Below the pieces are notes generated by a model, which ran no database searches, was not told the origin of the DNA, and saw only the letters and a list, made by a program, of their open reading frames with translations. This document shows positions 34,950-46,430 of a DNA stretch of 64,000 nucleotides, piece by piece (position 1 is the stretch's first letter; each line of letters opens with the position of its first letter). A program made the position numbers and the translations under genes. The DNA is from Pegoplata infirma (taxonomy: Eukaryota > Arthropoda > Insecta > Diptera > Anthomyiidae): NCBI GenBank assembly GCA_963921195.1, contig OY992538.1, positions 56,596,852 through 56,660,851 of the forward strand. The letters run 5' to 3'.

Positions 34950-36542
34950 CAATGGTTCCCAACATTTTTTACGCCACCCCAGCAAAAATAAATTGAGATT
35001 TTGGCGACACAGCACCTTTTTATAGCATACCGAAGCGCATCCAAAGAGCGCTCTTGAGGATGCAGTAAAAGTAAGGGGAAACAATTTAAATTTTTTGTTA
35101 AGATTTTTTATATAAAACTTAAAATGTAAAATTATATTTTCATAAAATTTCAAATATGCTTCCTTTGAAATATATTTAACACTTTTTGAATAAAAAACCA
35201 TGAGTTTTGGACAAATACACATTATTTCACTGCATCACTATTGCGCATTAATCAAAGAGTGCTTCAATCATAACATCTTTAACACATTTTGAAAGAAAAC
35301 AAGTAAAAAAGTTAAATTCGGCCTTGCCGAATGTAGTGATACCCTCCACAATTTCAAAAAGATTATTGCAAAAAACTTTATTTAAAAGGAAATTACTTTT
35401 GAAAAAAAAATTTTTGGAAAAAAAAAATTCCGCGAAAAAACATTTTGGTAAAAAAATCCGCGATTTTTTTCTTTTTTTGTCAAAAAATATGTTCGTACTT
35501 GTTTAAATACCATTTGGTGTTCAATTATGTTCACATATGCCAACCAGAAGCCGAATTAAAGCATTTTGTATTTTTAGGTTATGTTGAATGTACTGAAATT
35601 TTTGAGATGTGCTTACATTTTCATTCATAACTTTTGAACCGCTGAACCGATATCGCTCAAATGCAATACCAAACTTCTCGGGAGAACTTCCAATAAATAT
35701 GTTAAGTTTCATTCATCTCTGTGCAATATTTTGTCCGCGACAGCATTTTCCACAGACAGACAGACGGACAGACGGACATCGCTAGAATGTCTTAAAATCG
35801 ATCGGGCATCATGAATATATATACTTTATGGGGTCCCAGATCGATATTTCGATGAGTTACAAACAGAATGACAAACTTATATATACCCTCTATCACTAAG
35901 TGGAGGGTATAAAAAAATTAGTACAACATTTCCACTTTAGTTTCAGAAAAACCAAATTATATTACAAAAAATGTCCAATCATAGCAGGGAGTCAACTGAT
36001 TTTCAGAATTAGTCAATTGTATTTCAGATTTTGTAATTTGTATTTCAGAAATAGTCAAATGTGCTTCATCTTTATTCTGCTTAAATCAGCTCTAAAAAGA
36101 TACATGAATTCACTGCATCTTTAAAGCGATTTTTTTAGGGCTCTAAAGAGATGTGAATTTAGAGCATCTTAAGAGCGCTTTTTCGGTGTATCCTACTAGC
36201 GCTCTAAAGTGTGACATCGCCTTAGAGAATCATGCATGAATTCAGCAGGTTTGGATGCGCTCCTTGACTCGAGTTACCTTTCCAAAAGCTGCTGCCAGTT
36301 CAGCAATATTTCTGTTGGGACGTTAAAAAAATTGCCACTCAAGGAAAAATTGCTAAGCATTTAAACTAAGTTTTTAGTAAAAATTTTAAGCGATTAACAA
36401 AATTTTTGTAGTTAATTTTGCTAAAAAAAATTGTTTTTTTAGTTGATTTGACTAAAAAAAGTCTTGAAAATTTGCTCGTTGCCACCCTAGGAGCTTCAAA
36501 TTGCCCCACAGTGGGGCGAGAATCAAAGGTTGGGAACCATTG
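34950..36542. mobile_element. hAT-like element, CAATGGTTCCCAAC ends
   Basis: The TIR CAATGGTTCCCAAC is at both ends, with the exact 8-bp TSD CACTAGAC (34942-34949, 36543-36550). Subterminal text CGCCACCCCAGC faces GCCCCACAGTGGGGCG on the right. It contains a complete mini-me copy. No transposase ORF; the frame at its left end is not protein-like. Confidence 0.92.
35300..35912. mobile_element. Complete uninterrupted mini-me-like repeat
   Basis: The left end is ACAAGTAAAAAAGTTAAATT then CGGCCTTGCCGAATG. The GTCY tract (ACAGACAGACAGACGGACAG) is at 35752, the core is ATGAATATATATACTTTATG, and the right end is CTAAGTGGAGGGTATAAAA. At 613 bp it is the best reference copy for reading the interrupted ones, especially 14918-17466 and 29811-31787. 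It is inserted inside a hAT element. Confidence 0.88.
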
Positions 36543-36720
36543 CACTAGACCAATTTTGCTAAAATTCAATATCAACTAGCCAGTGGATATATGTATGTAT
36601 GGGGCGAAACACGTCAACGGTCCACACCAAAACCCGATTTAAGTATAATTTTGCCAAAATGTTGGGATAACTGTAGGTAGTCTAAAGTTTAAATTAAAAA
36701 AAATCGTTGAAATATTTTTA

Positions 36721-37324
36721 CACTCAAAAAAATAAAACTGTAAAGTTAACAAATTTTTTTTTGTTAACTCGAGTTTACTGGCTTTTTAGCAAATTTTTAG
36801 TTAAAATCAGCGTTTTAACTACTTTTTTTAGTTAAGTTCAATTTACGAAAATACTAGTTTTTAACAAATTTTGAATTAATTTTTTTTGTTGACTTCAAAA
36901 CTGAGTTTACGAATTTTTACTAATTAATTTGCTGATTTTTCGTAACAAATTTGTTAAGTGGAATTTTTTGTGAAGCCTCCTATGCAAATCTCATAAGTTC
37001 TACTTAAGCTGATGAAAAAATAGAAAAAATAAACTTTTAATTTTTTACTAAATATTTTCTAAATTTTAGTTTACGAAAAGTAACAAAAAGTTTAGCTGAA
37101 TTCAACTAATTTTTTTGTTAATAGATGTACATAAAAACTTTACGAAATTTCAGCTAAATTTTTAGTTAAAGTTACGGTTTTTTTTGCTACATTCATTCTA
37201 CGAAAAGTTAACTAAATATTTTTAGTTAAATTAACTAAAAATTTAGTAGGCCCAAAATCAGGTGCTTTTTTAGTTAAATTTAACTAAATTTTTTGTTAAC
37301 TTTACAGTTTTTTTTTTTTGAGTG
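36721..37324. mobile_element. CACTCAAAAAAA MITE with TA flanks
   Basis: CACTCAAAAAAATAAAACTG at the left and its inverted partner ACTTTACAG...GAGTG at the right, with TA at 36719-36720 and 37325-37326. The body is full of AACTAAAAATTTAGTTAA-like palindromic words. No ORF. Confidence 0.82.
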
Positions 37325-37560
37325 TAGAGTTACAGAGATGGGAAGTTTTAATTTTATTGCAAAGATCAATTTTGGTTGAATTTTTATTGACACTTTGATG
37401 TGATAAAAATTTATTTAAATAAAAACTATTTTTAAAGTATTTTTGACGACCTTTTCAATGGCATTGGTTTTTTTAATATAAATTTGACCTTAAAATTCAA
37501 GGTCAAATTGTTAAAAAATATTATCTTATAAAGCGCATATTTTGAGATTATTTTAACTAA

Positions 37561-38076
37561 CAAGGGAAGTGTATGTCAACCCTTATGAACCGATTTGCAT
37601 AAAACTTGAAATATATATAAAAGAGACAATTCTAAGGTTGGAGTGTCTCGGGTTATCGGCCATATCATGGATTTAGGGGTTCAAAACATGGGCCAAAAAA
37701 TGTTGAAAAAATGTTTTTTTTGGATTTTTCAGCCATTTCTTTCTAAAAAACTATATGATGTTTACTTTTTTTTATGAAAAAGTGTAAATTTTGGGGGGTA
37801 TTTATATGAAGGCATGCCCCTACGATATCCATATAAATACGAAATAATCTTTATTAAATTTAAGTTGACACGTATTTTTGCTCTAGACGATATTCCTGTT
37901 AGTTCGGGAGTTATCGATATCTTCCCGAAGGTCTTTATTGTTTCATAAGGGGACAACAAAATTTTTAAACACTAATATGGCCGATAAGCCGAGACACCCC
38001 AACCTTAAAATCGGCTCTTTAATATATATTTTAAGTTCCAGGCAAATCGGTTCATAAGGGTTGAGTACTTCCCTTG
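37561..38076. mobile_element. PIF/Harbinger-like MITE, CAAGGGAAG ends
   Basis: CAAGGGAAGTGTATGTCAAC and, inverted, CAAGGGAAGTACTCAACCC, with inverted identity extending about 140 bases (AACCCTTATGAACCGATTTG). TAA flanks both sides (37558-37560, 38077-38079). The 65-residue minus-strand frame inside is not supported. Confidence 0.82.
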
Positions 38077-38542
38077 TAAGTTTATTAGAAAGCTTGACGT
38101 TTTTTACATTTAAAAACATTTTTAAAAAAATATTGCGAAAATAATTTTTTATTTATTTATTTACTTATAATACAAGCGGTATTCATACTTTTTGAGTGTT
38201 ATTTTATACAAAAAAAAAATATTTTCGCAGGAAGGAACTCTCGATCCATTTTTTGAAAAATGTTTTTTAATGTAAAAAACGTCAAGCTTTCTAATAAACT
38301 TAGTTAAAATAATCTGAAAATAGGCGCTTCATAAGATACATTTTTGTATCTTAAAGTCAAATTTTAAAGTCAAATTTAAACTTTTTTAAAACTACCAATG
38401 TCGTTGAAAATTCCGTCAAAAATACTTTAAAAATCGTTTTTAAAAATAAATTTTTATCGCATCAAAGCGTCAATAAAAATTCAACCAAATATGATCTTTG
38501 AAAAAAAAAAAATGAAAATCGAGTTTTAGCTGTGGACCGTTG

Positions 38543-40318
38543 CACAGTGGGAAAAATTGTCAATCTAGCGGGAAATAATTCAAAATATAACTAACAGATT
38601 TTAACAAAGTTATAATGCGATTTTAAAGTGGGATAGTGACTGCGTTTTAATCCGTTAAGAACTTAAAGTTTAGTTAACCCATTAGGGAATTACACACTAT
38701 CAAATGTTGACAATTTATTGGGCTCTCACAGTTAATTGTTTATAATAGTAAACTTGTCATCGCCGTGTATCGGAAGGGGTAAGCCTTTACCTACCAAGTG
38801 TTTGATTTATTTTAAAGGGTGCTATTAGGAATATTATGTATAAATTTCCATTCGTTATCTGTTTTGCAAGGGCTCCATCGTAACGAATTACATAAACAAC
38901 GTTTTTTTTAAACTTGTTTAAATTCTAATGGAGCTACAAAAAAAACGCTGTCAGATGCTGCTTAATCTTTAATTATAGGTTATTCTACATATAATTAAGT
39001 ATTACTATTCGAAAAATTAGCTGCGTAGGCCTGCGTAGCGATTTTTTAAAATTATTTTTGTAATTTTGGTCTTTCAATAATTATAATTCTAAACCTAGGC
39101 AGCGATGAACGCGACTCACGTATATGTTGAGAATCGCGAAGGATTGTTAGTAATTTGTCTTTAACATAGTAGAGCGTCGAAATCTTGAAAAAAGTTCGTG
39201 CTGAATTAAGATTATTTTTGATTTTATGATTTTTAAATAACCGATTTAATTCGCATTCAGTTGGTGAAAAAATTCTTAATAAAAATATTGTTATAAATAA
39301 TAATAAATTTAATACTATCATTTGAATAGGTTAATAAACTCTTTAGTTTTTTTAAATTTGTTTGACATGTCATTTCAACAGAGAGAGATATTTGAAGTTT
39401 GGCGTAAATGCGACAGTGCTTCTGATCGGAACTCAACAGTTATCAATTATATCTTGTCCAAACTTGGAAATAACATCTGCAACGAGAATGATAGCTATAA
39501 AAAACTAACTGTTAGTGTGCGAGATTTATGTAGTAAATTTAAATGTAGAAGGGCCAGTGTTTCTCGCAATTTATATAGTTTTGAAAATCATTACAATATA
39601 TGGTTGAATGAAAATATAGATTTTCTAGTAGAAGACGAAGAACCAGGACCGTCCCAACCTCGAGGGCGTCCTTTGAAGACTTTTTTGGAAACGACAAAAA
39701 AATCCAAGAGGAGTCGTGTTTCGGATCTTGTACAAAATAACATCAAGGAATAATTATTGGTCGCTACGAAAGTAAGTCTGTACAAATCTGGAAAGAGAGA
39801 TGCAGCCCAATTATTAGATTAAATTAAAAAAACACCAAAAAGGGCTACAAAGATGAAAAAAGCCGTATTTTACCCCTCTGAAGCACCGACATAATACACA
39901 GCAGGAGAGGTAATGGCACTATACATTGACAAAAGGTTAACTAAAAATTCGTATATGCTTATGCAATCAGGTGCTAAGACTAATATTTTAGTTATATGCT
40001 GGATGTAGGGTATATGTCCAAATGTTATCAGATTTCACTTACAATATTTGATAACCCCATTTACTTTTCAAAAAGTATAAAATTCTTATTTTAAACATAA
40101 TTTTCCACAGCTAACAGGTACAAAAAAAAAATACTCCTGAGGTAGTCGTGTATAACACCTTTTGGTGCACCCTGTAATGAAAGACAGTTTCTTATCATTC
40201 ATTATACAAAAAGCTCATATCCTTAGCAATAAAATCTCCAAGTATTGTTATCGGATCAGACCAATAGTCTAGAAGATATGATTTTTTTCCTGCCAGATTG
40301 GTGTTTTTTCCCACTGTG
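38543..40318. mobile_element. Transib-like element with CACAGTG termini
   Basis: The ends are CACAGTGGGAAAAATTGTCA and, inverted, CACAGTGGGAAAAAACACCA; both continue with AATCT and a GGAAA block. The exact 5-bp direct flank CGTTG is at 38538-38542 and 40319-40323. The opposite arm of the host fold-back (GTCAACGGTCCAC at 36615) is the empty site with a single CGTTG. CACWRTG ends and a 5-bp GC-containing TSD are Transib features, and they resemble the heptamer of V(D)J recombination signals. It carries a decayed ORF. The class is an inference. Confidence 0.7.
39367..40050 (+). pseudogene. Decayed transposase-like ORF in the Transib-like element
   Basis: An open frame runs from ATG at 39322 (or, more likely, 39367: MSFQQREIFEVWRKC) to a stop at 39753. 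It includes GPSQPRGRPLKTFLETTKKS followed by KRSRVSDLV, which resembles the GRPxxxFxxxSxRSKRRKxxxL segment I associate with Transib/RAG1-like and related transposases. After the stop, frame-shifted coding continues: FYPSEAPT (stop) YTAGEVMALYIDKRLTKNSY, matching a 'T-x-EAL-x-L...LSxxQY' segment that normally follows, then more stops to about 40050. The catalytic DDE region is absent. It is a non-functional remnant. The family assignment rests on remembered motifs plus the element termini. Confidence 0.6.
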
Positions 40319-41513
40319 CGTTGATGCGTTTCGCCCCATATATGCTAAGTTTCAGCAGCCTCAGAATTGTCTTTCAAACGTTAGCATATTTTTCATCTCG
40401 TAAATTCGCGAAAAACCCTTGCCGAAATTCACTCTTTTGCTTATAACTTTCGAATCAATGGAACGATTTCGGATTGCAGTACCAACCTGACCAGGTAAAT
40501 GACCAAAATACATGCCAAACTTCAGGAGCCTCCGTCAAGTCTTTCTAAAGTTAGCGTGTTTTCCACAGACAGACAGATAGACGGACGGACAGACATCGCT
40601 AGATCACCTTGAAATCGATCGAGGATCATGAATATATATACTTAATAGGGTCCTAGGCCAATATTTCGAGGTGCTACAAACAGAATGACAAACTTATATA
40701 TACCCTCTAAAGTGGAGCGTATACATTTTTTTTACGCACTTTTTAGAACAAAATACTAACAAATTTTCAAATGTTCTAATATGCGATTTTTAAGTTTTAA
40801 AATTTAAATCTAATTTTTGAAAAATTTGTTTTTTGGGTGCACTTCAAGAATGATTCAAATCCCAGCAAAAACTTGGTAATGACACATCATTACCATTCGA
40901 ATTACTAAGTAATGACAGAAAATTACCTTTAGCATTATTTTGAAATGTAAAATAATGACTTATTAATAATGACTTACATAAGTCATTATAATAAAATAAA
41001 AAATTTCAGAACTAGATTTTCACTTTTTGACTGACTGTACATTATTTTGAATAAAAATAAAACTAAATTAAATTTTTTTTTATTTTTTTAAATTTTTTTT
41101 TTTTAATAATTTTTTCATTACCTATAAGTATATCGTCGAACTATATTCAATAAATGCCAACTCGAAAAAGCTTACTGTTCAGGAGAGCTAAAAAACTAGT
41201 TATTTCGCGTATTATTGCAAAAATAAACAATGTACCTTCCACAAGATGGTTTAATTATTCTAAACAATTTTTACCTATGCAAAAATTTTCATATTTTGCA
41301 CTTGTTTGCGTATTTTTCAGAGATGGCATTTATTACTATATCAAAAAACAAATATTTTTTTAGAGTTGGCATATTTTGTCGGAAAATAAAAATAAAATTT
41401 TTTTGGAAAAATTTTTAAATTTATTTTTTCTTAGTTGTTATTGTTTGGCTGCAGGTCTTAGTTATTAAAATAAAAAACTCGCGATTTTATTTTAAATATT
41501 TTTATTTATCCCA

Positions 41514-41546
41514 ATATTTCGGTTAGCATCGCTAACCATCTTCAAG
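41514..41546 (-). other. Hammerhead-ribozyme-like hairpin, probably degenerate
   Basis: Read on the minus strand: TTGAAGAT, then a perfect GGTTAGC-GAT-GCTAACC hairpin, then GAAATATTGGGAT. The hammerhead core is CUGANGA, stem II, GAAA. Here the core C is T, so it would be inactive. Such motifs occur in Penelope-like elements and retrozymes. No other part of such an element is visible. Confidence 0.3.
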
Positions 41547-42275
41547 GGTCTGGATATATACAAAAAACATAAAACAATTTTTATTAATATTACACAAAAA
41601 ACAAAAACATAAACAAAAAGATAATTACGTGTAAATATTTGTTATCCTTAGTACGGTAATTGCAAAAACTGAACAAAAAATTAAAAATCTTTGCATATTT
41701 TTAAAAGTTACTAGCTCCGAAAGCCTTTTAATCTCAGGGTGGTCAACTTTGGCACTCTTTAACTCACGCTGTATTGCAATAGGGTCACTCCAAACCAGCT
41801 ATTTTGAAAGCTTATATCATTGACTTTATTTGCCCCATTTATAATGTTTCAATCTGATAAATAGTTTGAAAGTTACATAAATATAAGCAATTTTTTTTTT
41901 GCAAACACCATTTACCGATATTTTCAAAATGGCAATATCTCGAGAACCAGTCATTAGATATCAAAATCTTTACAAGATTCGTGTTTAGCATGGCAAATGC
42001 AATAAGATATGTGGTCTAATTTTTTAAAAATTTTTTTTTTTTAAATTTTTGGAAATTTACAATGGGAGTTGGCATTTATTTCCACCAAAAAAATATGTAC
42101 TTTGAGTTAGCAGAATAACAAAAATGGATGTAAAACGACAACAAATTATTTTTTTGCTCTGAAATTTTTATGGCAGATAGGTATTACATAGGGGAGCTAT
42201 TTGCCATCGGAAACTCATTTCCGTCAAATTTGAGTTGGCATATTTTGAATATAGGTTCACGATATATGTAATTAG

Positions 42276-43191
42276 TAGGGCAAGTACTTTCATGAAAATG
42301 CATATTTTTACTCAGTATTGTAAACATAACATAAATTAAAAATCTATCCGAATCAAAGAATTTGCAATAAAATGGCATTGATTTGTAGTTGCATGTTTTT
42401 GCATATTTTGGTATAAATGCATATTTTTGCATATTTTGATATAAATTAGACTTTTTTAAATTTCATCAATATTTTTTCAAAAGTTTCTTAGGAAAATTCA
42501 AACCCTATCCCCTATTTCTTATAGAAAAATGTATTTATTTATCGAAATCATATTCTTATGCATTTTTTAAAGAAAATGTATTCTGGAAGTATAATTTTTA
42601 GATTCTGAAAAATTTTTCCTATTTAAAATGTTCCTATTATAAGATATTTATAAATATCTCTTCACTAATCTTAAAGAAAAAAATGTTTTCGAATTTTAGA
42701 TTTTTTAAAGAAAAATTTAATTTTTACTTTGATTAAACTTAGGGTGGGGTCTTTTGTCTTTAAGTTAATTTTTTGACTTGAAAATCGGAAAATTCCGAAA
42801 AATAGTAAAAAAAAAAAAGTATAAATATTTTTTTTTAGAATAAGTGTTGAAAAATAACTTGTTTTAGAAAAATATTGTATTTTAATATTTTTTTTTCTCT
42901 TAGAAACTTTTTTAATTCAGAAATATTTAGTGACTCAAAGAAAAAACTCAAGTAAAAAAAAATATTTTACTAACTAAAAATTGTTTCCACTTAATAAAAC
43001 ATTTTTAAGAATTGTCAAGGGCCTTAAAATATTTGACAAATTCTTATTTATGTTGACAAATTATTTTTTTTAGTAAAAACAATAATTTTTAGATGCATAT
43101 TTTTAAAGTTTTTAGTGCATATTTTGGATTTTTAGACGCATATTATAGGCACATATTTTTGTTTTTTAGATGCATGAAAGTACTTGCCCTA
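42276..43191. mobile_element. hAT-like MITE, TAGGGCAAGTACTTTCATG ends
   Basis: The TIR TAGGGCAAGTACTTTCATG is perfect on both ends and extends with ATGCAT. The exact 8-bp TSD GTAATTAG is at 42268-42275 and 43192-43199. The interior is AT-rich with ATGCATATTTT words like those in 13180-13736, so the two are probably related. 916 bp, no transposase. Confidence 0.95.
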
Positions 43192-43881
43192 GTAATTAGT
43201 TATTAATACTGGTTTGATAATTATCACAGTACAACATTTTTCAGTTAATTGATTGCCAACTCAATTCTGTGAACTGTATGTGAAATTAGACCCAAAAAGA
43301 AGAATTTCTGCATAATTCGTTTTGTCTTCTTACCTGCGAAAATATTTTTAATATCGATTTGAAGTTAGTACTATCGTATAGGGGAATTTATCACGTTTTA
43401 GGCCCTGTTGTTTGACATAGCTCGACAACCACTAGCCCAATTTAGTTGAAATAAATTTTAAAAAATTAAGAATTACAATTCCCTTAATCTGTTCATATAT
43501 TGTTTTCCTATACAAGCAACAGTTTCCAAGTAAAAAATAAGCGCATGAAGAAAAATATTTTTTTTTATTAAACTCATAAAAAATACAAAACGGAAATAAG
43601 TTTCAAGTCTAGTTATTTTTTCGCAAAGTCACATACATAACCTATGAGCAAAATGAGACAAAGATCATAAAAATCGATGCACGCGTTTCGCTTTTATTCG
43701 CAATTGAGTAAAGGTATGAATTTCAAAAATCAGTTATAGCCACCACCCTTAAAATAAAAATAAAAATTAAAAAATTATCATGCAAAAAAAAACTTTATTT
43801 ATAAAAACTTAATGAAAATAAAATAATATGCAATTAATACGCAATTATAATATGCATAAAAACAAAATTTAGAACATTTTT

Positions 43882-44496
43882 TCAATTATTGGCAATATCC
43901 ATCCTTGTAGAAGTTGACGCTTGTGGTTCTGATGATCTTGTTTTCTTCGTAGGTTGTTCATATTCATGGTCTGAGTCTGTATCGTCATTTGCTTCGTCAA
44001 CGGAATAAAATTTCTGAAAATCAGCTTGGCGTTGTCGGTATGATGTTGCGCTGACATTTTGCTGTGTGAGTTTTCTTCTCTTCAAAAATGATGTCAGCCA
44101 TTCGGAGTCGTGTTGTGATAGTCCCAGCTTGGCCACAATGTAATCCATTTCGATTTGTGGTAGCGGTTGTGGTGCACTATTTTCAATATCGGGTATCCAA
44201 TCAGCATCATCCAAATCGGTCGGATTGGTGAAAACGGTTTCGGCTAGCAGGGACACAGTATCCGCACTCGGAGGTTTAGGTGCATCGGTATCAGCAGGGC
44301 GTTGCACTGGAAGTGTGGCAGTAAATGCAGCAGTGTATACTTTTGTTTTCAATTGTTGTCTGTTTAATCCAGGACGAAAATTTATGCATGCATAGCACCT
44401 GGATTCATCATGTCCAGTTGTGTCTTCCACCCAAATTACTGGCTTCATAAAAGAGAACTTTCTACTTTTTCCGTGAATCCATTTTAGAAGGGTAGT
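43882..44496 (-). pseudogene. C-terminal part of a split zinc-finger-like transposon ORF
   Basis: From the insertion point, 204 residues read open (TTLLKWIHGKSRKFSF, then MKPVIWVEDTTGHDESRCYA) to a stop at 43882. Cys pairs (SRCYACIN) suggest metal binding. A helical segment YIVAKLGLSQHDSEWLTSFL is followed by an acidic and basic tail (DDTDSDHEYEQPTKKTR). In my memory this matches the 'PMVWREPxNHxxDCYFC ... DLGLSKxxAELLxSRLKEK' portion of a common insect and hydra transposon protein. The 5' part of the ORF is at 49046-49237, and excising the hAT insertion restores one frame. Here the protein ends soon after the helical segment, so it is a truncated version of that family. Function is not established; a DNA-binding or accessory role is a guess. 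Confidence 0.7.
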
Positions 44497-45340
44497 ATAA
44501 CAACTAGTGCCAACGGTCAGTACCTGGAATACCGGTATTCCCGGTTCTCGGTATTACCGGGAAATGGTCCCGGTTTCCCGGTTCTTAAGTCATTCCCGGT
44601 ATTCCCGGGAATACCGGTATTCCCGGTTCCGGTTCTGACGGTATTCCCGGGACTAAAGGTATGAATATTTTGTAAAATTTTGCACAATTAAAATATTTTC
44701 TTTGCTTTTACCAAAAAAAATAAAAACCTTGTGAAAAACACCATTTTCAATGTATTTTTTTAATTAAAGAAAAAATAGTTGCATGATTTTTAAATAATTT
44801 TACAAACACAACTAAATATTACTGAAATACTGATTAAATAGTGTAATTTCAAATTTTATGGTATAGTATATTTTTGGTTTTTGAGAACCGGTACCAGGAT
44901 CAGAACCGGGAATACCGGTATTCTCGGGAATATATCTAGAACCGGGAAACCGGTTCCAGAACCGGGAATACCGGTATTCCCGGGAATACCGACACACAGA
45001 AAATAGATTCAGTTGTTGCAACTGAATTGTTTGCCAACTGAATTTTTGCGGTTGCACCAACTATCACAATATTCAGTTGCCTCTACTGCCAATTCAGTTG
45101 CCTCTACCGGTAAATATCTATCACAAGAACCGAATATTTTTATGATAAAATTGACATTGGTTACAGTGATCGAATTTTAAAAAGCGTTATATAGTTGTAC
45201 CAATCAATATTTTTTTCAAGCAATTTTACTAATTTATTTGATTTTAAAATTTTTATAATTTAAAAAATAAAATAAATACATACAATAGAAAAAATAAAAA
45301 AACTAAAAAAAATTTAAATCTAAGATTTTTTCTTAAAAAA

Positions 45341-45785
45341 AAAATGTCTCAGAATCTGCGAGACTTTCTAGAGCAAAAATAACTGGAAGTCAAAATATAT
45401 CTCTTAAGAAAAAATGTCAATGAAAACATCGAAGAAATATCTTAGACTTCTAGAATTTTTTTTTTATAGAAACATATCTCACAATCCGAGGATTTTTCAA
45501 AAAAATCTCAGAACCTAAGAATTTTTCTACAGAAAGAATGTCTCAGAATCTGTAAAAGAATATCTCAGAATCTTCTAAAGAAAAAATGTAGAAGTATCTG
45601 AGAATTTTTTCTATTGGAAAAGTCCAAGATAATGAGGAAAAGTCACAAATTCTGAAATTTTTCCTATGGAAAAAGTCTCAGATTCGGAGAAAAAGTCTCA
45701 GGTTCTAAGAAATTTTCTCTACAGAAAAAATCTTAGATTTTGAGTAATTTTTCCTATAGATAATGTCTTCGATTCTGAGAATAGG
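45341..45785. repeat. Degenerate array of TCTCAGAATCTGAGAATTTT-like units
   Basis: Units of about 35-45 bases recur around ten times with the words AAAATGTCTCAGAATCTG and TTTTTCTATAGAAAA. Similar words occur at 11805-11900 near the transporter gene. Confidence 0.6.
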
Positions 45786-45857
45786 GTTGGGTGAACCTTC
45801 GTTATTCTGGCATTTATAAACCTTAAATTTGTTACCACTCTCTGGACACTTTTGACT

Positions 45858-46110
45858 CTAACGATTTCTTGGAAACTGTTCCATAATTTTTAATAGTTGA
45901 CTCAAAACGATTTTACTGTCGACTTCTGGGTAAATCATCTTTAGCATCTGCATTAAAGTTGCGTCTGCAAATATGTAAAATAAGATTTATTGATTTAAAT
46001 TGTTTATATTTCGGCAGTGGTATCAACTTACCGTCAAAATTTTGACATTTTTTTAGGAATTTTATTTTAAAATTTAAAACACGTCTGAACACAATAACAA
46101 TTTTATTTTA
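45858..46110 (-). pseudogene. Two-exon coding-like segment with a 67-bp intron (possible captured host exons)
   Basis: On the minus strand, an open exon ends at 46032 before GTAAGTTGATACC. A 67-base intron ends TTTTACATATTTGCAG at 45965, and the next exon reads ATLMQMLKMIYPEVDSKIVL then SQLLKIMEQFPRNR and a stop at 45858. The spliced frame is continuous (NFDD/ATLMQ, intron phase 1). Intron length, donor, pyrimidine-rich acceptor and helix-like amphipathic sequence all look like a real fly gene. It lies inside a transposon and has no clear start, so a captured gene fragment is the best reading. The 'MIYPEVD' helix pair faintly recalls CUE domains, but I do not claim that. Confidence 0.4.
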
Positions 46111-46430
46111 ATTAATTTCTATTTTAATTTTTTTTACGTTTAATTTTTGTAATCGAAATGAAATCCTAACGACCAATTATTAGTTAAGAATACCAATACA
46201 AATTTATAATTTAGTAAAATTTTTCAAAAATAAAAAATTATTTAAAATTTGGTTAAGTTAACCAATATTTTCAGTTGTAAATACTATTACCTAGTGTTTT
46301 TGAAATTTATCAATTTAAACAAATGATAATTGGTCAGGAGGGAATATAACGACAAAAAGAAACGGTTGCACCAACTAAATATTTTTTAAAAACTTTATTA
46401 GTTTTTAGTTTGGGTACATTTACCAAATTA

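Larger units (their letters stand above)
36600..40338. mobile_element. Fold-back Tc1/mariner-like element, TGGGGCGAAAC family, with nested elements
   Basis: TGGGGCGAAACACGTCAACG at the left faces GCGTTTCGCCCCA at the right, each flanked by TA. The arms pair 37340-37560 with 38280-38510 (CTTTGATGTGATAAAAATTT against AAATTTTTATCGCATCAAAG). Nested inside are a CACTCAAAA MITE (36721-37324), a PIF-like element (37561-38076) and a Transib-like element (38543-40318). Confidence 0.8.
34611..40733. mobile_element. Mini-me-like repeat, exploded by nested insertions
   Basis: The left end is ACAAGTAGAAAAGTTAAATT and CGACTAGGCCGAATC; the right end is TATACCCTCTAAAGTGGAGC near 40733, with CAGACAGACAGATAGACGG at 40568. 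Only about 900 bases belong to it. A hAT element (34950-36542) and a TGGGGC-type fold-back (36600-40338) are inserted. Confidence 0.75.

Noticed and set aside
39052..39321. 89-residue minus-strand frame with a signal-peptide-like start, divergent from the Transib-like ORF
   Set aside because: The hydrophobic start is AT-driven, no family was recognised, and there is no promoter or splice evidence. Left as a possible shadow.
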